Part shown: in pieces, positions 60,054 to 64,000 of the stretch
Position numbering within the stretch: position 1 is the stretch's first letter
Layout of the letters: each line of letters begins with the position of its first letter
Source: Lacihabitans sp. CS3-21
Lineage (GTDB): Bacteria; Bacteroidota; Bacteroidia; Cytophagales; Spirosomataceae
Direction: 5' to 3'
Assembly (NCBI RefSeq): GCF_024343675.1
Contig: NZ_RJUD01000017.1
Coordinates: 18,961-82,960, forward strand
DNA: 64,000 nt
The notes under the pieces: generated by a model
What the model saw: the letters and a program-made list of their open reading frames with translations, nothing else
Databases searched by the model: none
What the model was told of the DNA's origin: nothing
Made by a program: the position numbers and the translations under genes

Positions 60054-60206
60054 TTTAAAGTCAGCGGCTGTTTTTATGTAAAACCAGATTTTGTTTTTAC
60101 AAAGCTCTTTTCATTTTTTTTGCTGGATTCTAAATTTATTTGGGGTTCATAGCTATAAATTATTTCTAAGCATACTTTTGGAATAAATTAAAAGAAAAAC
60201 CCAACC

Positions 60207-61745
60207 CTATTTCTTAGGCGTCTTTTTCTTCAAATCAAAAAGGTCTTTTCGGCGATCTTGTAGATTTCTTACGCTTCCGGCTTTGTTGAGTTCTCTTAAT
60301 AAATCTAGATCAACATCTGCCAAAAGAATCATTTCGGCGTTTGGTGTTGCCTCTGCTTTAATGCCGTTCGATGGAAAAGATAAGTCGCAGGGCGTAAATA
60401 CCATAGATTGAGCAAACTGTATGTCCATGTTGTGTACTTTTGGGAGGTTGCCCACACTGCCTGCTATAGCTACATAGCATTCGTTTTCGATGGCTCGGGC
60501 TTGTGCACAATGCCTTACACGCGAGTAGCCGTTTTGGGTATCAGTCAAAAACGGTACAAACAAGATATCAATTCCTTCGTCTGCCAACAGCCTGCTTAAT
60601 TCAGGAAATTCAACATCATAACAAATCAAAATTCCGATTTTACCACAATCCGTATCAAAAGCTTTCAGCTCCGAGCCACCCACCATGCCCCACACTTTGA
60701 CCTCGTCGGGCGTTACATGGAGTTTTTCGTAGCGTTCTATTGTGCCATCTCTTCGACATAGATATCCTACATTGTAGAGGGTGCCGTCTTTGATTTCGGG
60801 CATACTACCACAGATGATATTGATATTGTAAGAAATAGAAAACTCTGAGAATTTATAGACAATAGCTTCGGTGTGTTTGGCCAACTCCCTGATAGCCTCT
60901 GGCTCAGAAAGGTGGTTGTTTTCGGCCATCAGCGGGGCATTGAAGAACTCAGGAAATAAGGCAAAGTCGGCCCTATAACCTGATACAGCATCTATGAAAA
61001 ACTCCGCTTGCTCCATGAGGTCTTCAACGGTTTCGTAAGGTCGCATTTGCCACTGAATAAGACCCAGACGCACCACTTTTTTGTTACTGGTGGCTTTGAG
61101 ATTGGGTTTTTCATAATAGATATTGTCCCATTCTAGAAGTACCGCAAATTCGTTTGAGGCTTCATCGCCCTCTAAATACCCCTTCAAAACCTTCACTGGG
61201 TGGAAATCGTTAGAAATCTGGAAACTTAATACGGGGTCGTGGATTTCCTTGGTTTTGACCTTTTGTATGTATTGTTTGGGTGTAAGGGTATCGGCATATT
61301 TATGGAAGTTCGGAATTCGGCCACCAAAGACAATTCCACGTAGATTCAGGTTCTCGCAGAGTTCTTTACGGTAATCGTACAGCCTGCGGCCCAGTCGCAA
61401 TCCCCTAAAACCGGGCACTATAAAAACGTCTATGCCATATAGCACATCGCCTTTGGGTGCGTGGGTATTGAAAGTATAATTGCCCGTGATTTGCTTGTAA
61501 GTGTGGTTGCCTGGGAAGTGGTCATAATCTACAATAATAGATAAAGCACAGCCTGCCAACATGCCATTTACTTTTATTACTACTTGCCCTTCAGGGAATT
61601 TTAAGAGAAGAGCTTTGATTTGGTGTTCTTTCCAGTAGGCATCGGGCATACTTTGATAAGACGAAACCATGGCCTCCTTGAGCTCCTGATAATCTTCTAA
61701 TGTCAAATAAGTGAGCTCTATATTTTCTATATCTTCTATGTTCAT
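60207..61745 (-). CDS. GNAT acetyltransferase-nitrilase fusion
   Basis: A 512-residue bifunctional protein. Residues about 5-200 form a GNAT domain (the acetyl-CoA loop region VPGFRGLRLGRRLYDYRKEL). About 225-490 is a carbon-nitrogen hydrolase with the complete catalytic triad Glu266 (LFPEFFNAPL), Lys341 (YEKLHVTPDE) and Cys375 (ILICYDVEFPEL). The nitrilase would hydrolyse an amide or transfer its acyl group, and the GNAT domain would acetylate an amine; the natural substrate is unknown. This fusion is a recognised family found widely in bacteria. It is monocistronic. Confidence 0.93.
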   Translation of the reverse strand: MNIEDIENIELTYLTLEDYQELKEAMVSSYQSMPDAYWKEHQIKALLLKFPEGQVVIKVNGMLAGCALSIIVDYDHFPGNHTYKQITGNYTFNTHAPKGDVLYGIDVFIVPGFRGLRLGRRLYDYRKELCENLNLRGIVFGGRIPNFHKYADTLTPKQYIQKVKTKEIHDPVLSFQISNDFHPVKVLKGYLEGDEASNEFAVLLEWDNIYYEKPNLKATSNKKVVRLGLIQWQMRPYETVEDLMEQAEFFIDAVSGYRADFALFPEFFNAPLMAENNHLSEPEAIRELAKHTEAIVYKFSEFSISYNINIICGSMPEIKDGTLYNVGYLCRRDGTIERYEKLHVTPDEVKVWGMVGGSELKAFDTDCGKIGILICYDVEFPELSRLLADEGIDILFVPFLTDTQNGYSRVRHCAQARAIENECYVAIAGSVGNLPKVHNMDIQFAQSMVFTPCDLSFPSNGIKAEATPNAEMILLADVDLDLLRELNKAGSVRNLQDRRKDLFDLKKKTPKK

Positions 61746-62855
61746 AGTTTGGATGCAAATATTTTTGAATTGAACAAAGGTAGTGGTTTCGGCGGTTAAT
61801 AATGATTTCCGAATCTCAGATGATCAAATTGAAAGGTTATTGTCATTCATATATTTTAATTACAGATTACATGATAATAATATGGTTATGATGAAGTCCT
61901 CTAAATTTTCCATTTCTCTAAAAGCAATGCATGATTTTTATAACCCTTAGAAGGAGTAATTTGATTGAAAGTAAAACTTGACTTGCCTAGATTCAAATTT
62001 AGGAAATATGGAGAAAGAAAACATTTTAATCAAAACCATTCGGCATATTTATTCTCCTCTTTCAGTATGTTTTTAAGATTAAAAATCATCTCTTTTTGAA
62101 ATTTTATTTAAAATGTTTAGATGTATTATGCTAAAAAAAATCGTCTAATAATTAATGGGAAATTAAATTGATTAATCAAATAAGCTACACAATTTTATTT
62201 TAGTAAGAACTTTATTATGCTTCAAATTTTAATGAATGGACGAGCAAAAAACGTATGTTTTTTTGGGGTTTTACTTGAAAATGGGGATACAAAAAAATGC
62301 AGTTTTAGGTCACAAGTAACCTTCTTTATTGTGATATTTTTAAATAAAATTCTGCATTTCCACCATCATTTTTTTCAAATGTATCCGCTTGAAAAGTTAT
62401 TGCTTAATATTTATATCATCTCCTCCAAAATTCAATTGGTGGCAAACAATTTGTAATTATAGTTAATTGTCCTGCTTTCCTATTATAAACTTTAATCTTC
62501 TTGGCAAGGGTAATTCTCATGTTTGAAAAGATTGAATAAACATAAATTACATGGTGATCTTAGATTTTAATCTGCTAAGGATTTTTGCCTACTTTATTAA
62601 TGTATTCTCACCTTACAATCTTAGAAAAAATTTGTTTTTAGAGTTTCTCATTTTGTTTTTCTACCAAATGCAAAGGTGCTCCATTTATAAAAGGATTTTA
62701 TTAAAGTATTTCTCTTTGGCTTCCTGGAAAAATAGTTATTCCCAATTTTCGTATGCGAAAATAGGTTCGGTTATACTGATCGAATCATTTCTTTTTGTAA
62801 GACTATTGGTACAAATATTTCTGCAAACTATCCCTTATTATTTAACGATTCAACG
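61746..62855. other. 1.1 kb AT-rich region without a credible gene
   Basis: Two short frames (62217-62456, 79 codons; 62551-62859, 102 codons) lack family features and have compositions like translated AT-rich noncoding DNA; the second runs into the adhesin start. No tRNA, terminator hairpin or long repeat is evident. It may hold the regulatory region of the large adhesin gene. Confidence 0.5.
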
Positions 62856-64000
62856 ATGAAACATCTTTACATTCCAATTAAGAATTTTGTAAGCGTAGGG
62901 TTATTTCTAGGTATGTTTTTGCATAGTTATAGTGGTAATTCCCAAACAACCCTCGCACCGGGAGATATTATGTTTACTCAAATGAACACAGATGGGGTTC
63001 CAACGACAAGTTATGATGGATTTTCCTTCGTATTGCTCACAGCAATTTCTTCTGGCACACAAATTAGTTTTACTGATGTTGGTTGGGATCCAGGATTCGT
63101 AACTTGGGGCGGTGTAACAGGGGTAAGTGAAATGTACTATACATGGACATCAAGTACAGCATTAACATGTGGTACAGAAGTTTCTATCTCAGCCAATGGT
63201 GGTGTTACTGCTTCTACAGGTTCAATTAGTGGTATTACTGGTGGACCAACATTAAACTTTACTAGTGCTGGCGAATCAATTCTAGCCTATCAGGGAAGTT
63301 ATGCTAGTCCAAGTTTCATTTCTGGTATTATCAATTATTCATTGGGTTGGGGTTGGAATTCAGGAGCTCCAGTTACTTCTTGTGGTCTGCCAGCAGCTTT
63401 AACAAATGGAGTTAATGCAATATTCCCTAGTGCATTTGATAATGTTCGATACAATTGTACCTCAACTTCCGCTTCTGCTTCAACATTAAGAGCTGCCCTT
63501 GCTAATAGTGCTAATTGGATTTCTGATGACATAACAGCTTACTCTACCAGCCCGAACTGTATTACTGGTTGCTCTTCACCCATTACTGCTACCACATCTC
63601 AAACCAATGTTAGTTGTAATGGAGGTTCAAACGGAACTGCTACTGTTGTTGCAAGTGGTGGTAGTGGAGGCTTTACTTACTCTTGGTCACCTTCCGGTGG
63701 TACAAGTGCAACTGCTTCCGGATTGAGTTCAGGTAGCTATACTTGTACGATAACTGATGCTGCAAGTATATCCATTACTAAAACATTTACAATTACCCAA
63801 CCAACGGCTATCAGCACTGCAACGGGTTCGCTAACCAACGTATCGTGTAATGGAGGATCAAATGGTTCGGCTTCGGTGTCACCATCAGGTGGAACACCTA
63901 GCTATACCTATTCATGGTCTCCATCAGGAGGAACATCCGCAACAGCCACAGGCTTAAGTGCAGGAGCATATACTGTAACAGTATCCGATGCCAACGCATG
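62856..64000 (+). CDS. Large secreted adhesin with SprB repeats, 5' part
   Basis: The frame starts ATG at 62856 and is open through the right edge, so at least 381 residues are present and the gene is truncated by the window. A signal peptide (about 1-30, ending SGNSQ) is followed by a beta-rich domain (about 31-240; GDIMFTQMNTDG, ISFTDVGWDPG) resembling Bacteroidota lamin-tail-like modules. Then two SprB-type repeats begin VSCNGGSNGTAT (about 253) and VSCNGGSNGSAS (about 330), each with a YSWSPSGGTSATA segment. Such proteins are cell-surface adhesins, some carried by gliding motility and secreted by the type IX system. Confidence 0.9.
   Translation, partial: MKHLYIPIKNFVSVGLFLGMFLHSYSGNSQTTLAPGDIMFTQMNTDGVPTTSYDGFSFVLLTAISSGTQISFTDVGWDPGFVTWGGVTGVSEMYYTWTSSTALTCGTEVSISANGGVTASTGSISGITGGPTLNFTSAGESILAYQGSYASPSFISGIINYSLGWGWNSGAPVTSCGLPAALTNGVNAIFPSAFDNVRYNCTSTSASASTLRAALANSANWISDDITAYSTSPNCITGCSSPITATTSQTNVSCNGGSNGTATVVASGGSGGFTYSWSPSGGTSATASGLSSGSYTCTITDAASISITKTFTITQPTAISTATGSLTNVSCNGGSNGSASVSPSGGTPSYTYSWSPSGGTSATATGLSAGAYTVTVSDANA

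Noticed and set aside
62217..62859. Two short plus-strand ORFs (79 and 102 codons) in the AT-rich gap
   Set aside because: Compositions are Phe/Leu/Ile/Asn-rich as expected from random AT-rich DNA; no motif or operon context, and the second overlaps the adhesin start.
63335..63532. 65-codon minus-strand ORF inside the adhesin
   Set aside because: It is antisense to the SprB-type adhesin frame, which is open from ATG to the window edge.

Overview
The window looks like the chromosome of an AT-rich member of the Bacteroidota, most likely a Cytophagales-type bacterium. The reasons are a truncated gene with SprB-type adhesin repeats at the right edge, families largely confined to this phylum (DUF5690, the ABC permease-M1 peptidase fusion, the DUF5117/DUF4953 zinc protease, secreted penicillin acylase and S9 peptidases), LytS/LytTR signalling beside LiaF-like proteins, and several promoters with the Bacteroidota -7 box TAnnTTTG. 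The genus is not determined. I saw no tRNA, rRNA, CRISPR array, integrase, transposase or phage gene.

Layout. 0-3.4 kb: end of an NTF2-like gene, a secreted amidohydrolase and an aldehyde dehydrogenase. 3.4-5.3 kb: a compact stress module with an ECF sigma factor, small membrane proteins, a 56-residue His-rich protein and a small heat-shock protein. Two near-identical promoters drive its two halves. 5.4-11.6 kb: a minus-strand run of carbonic anhydrase, bestrophin channel, GMC oxidoreductase, esterase, zinc alcohol dehydrogenase and PhyH dioxygenase, divergent from an AraC regulator. 12.5-20 kb: sulfatase, phosphocholine-type phospholipase C, UlaG-like hydrolase, large zinc protease. 20-27 kb: acyltransferase, a LiaF-like/LytS/LytTR operon and a FUSC-family membrane protein. 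27-29 kb: methyltransferase-like membrane protein, MDR oxidoreductase and VOC protein.

29.2-34.6 kb is a sulfane-sulfur/thiosulfate cluster: an ArsR-type repressor with a cysteine arrangement suited to persulfide sensing, a TauE/SafE exporter, a CstB-like persulfide dioxygenase-rhodanese, two half-size YeeE/YedE transporters, a TsdA-like dihaem cytochrome and an exported DsrE protein. Two matching 22-bp palindromes overlap the promoter positions of the regulator and of the exporter. 34.7-43.2 kb: secreted hydrolases, a CotH lipoprotein, and a fucose/rhamnose pair (FucP, mutarotase). 43.4-50.4 kb: a DbpA-like helicase, then a presumptive aminophosphonate cluster (DUF5690 carrier, DAO-like oxidase, PhnX-like hydrolase) followed by two exported phosphoesterases. 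50.6-55.1 kb: an ABC permease-M1 peptidase fusion with its ATPase. 55.7-59 kb: an ATP-grasp protein divergent from a glycosyltransferase and a flippase-like protein. 59.4-64 kb: a repeat-rich lipoprotein, a GNAT-nitrilase fusion, a 1.1 kb stretch without a credible gene, and the start of the SprB-repeat adhesin.

The strongest unexpected signals are regulatory. They are the twin ECF promoters (same 9-nt spacer and the same 25-nt distance to the start codon), the twin ArsR-type palindromes, and a 24-nt box shared by the phosphonate and glycosyltransferase operons more than 11 kb apart.
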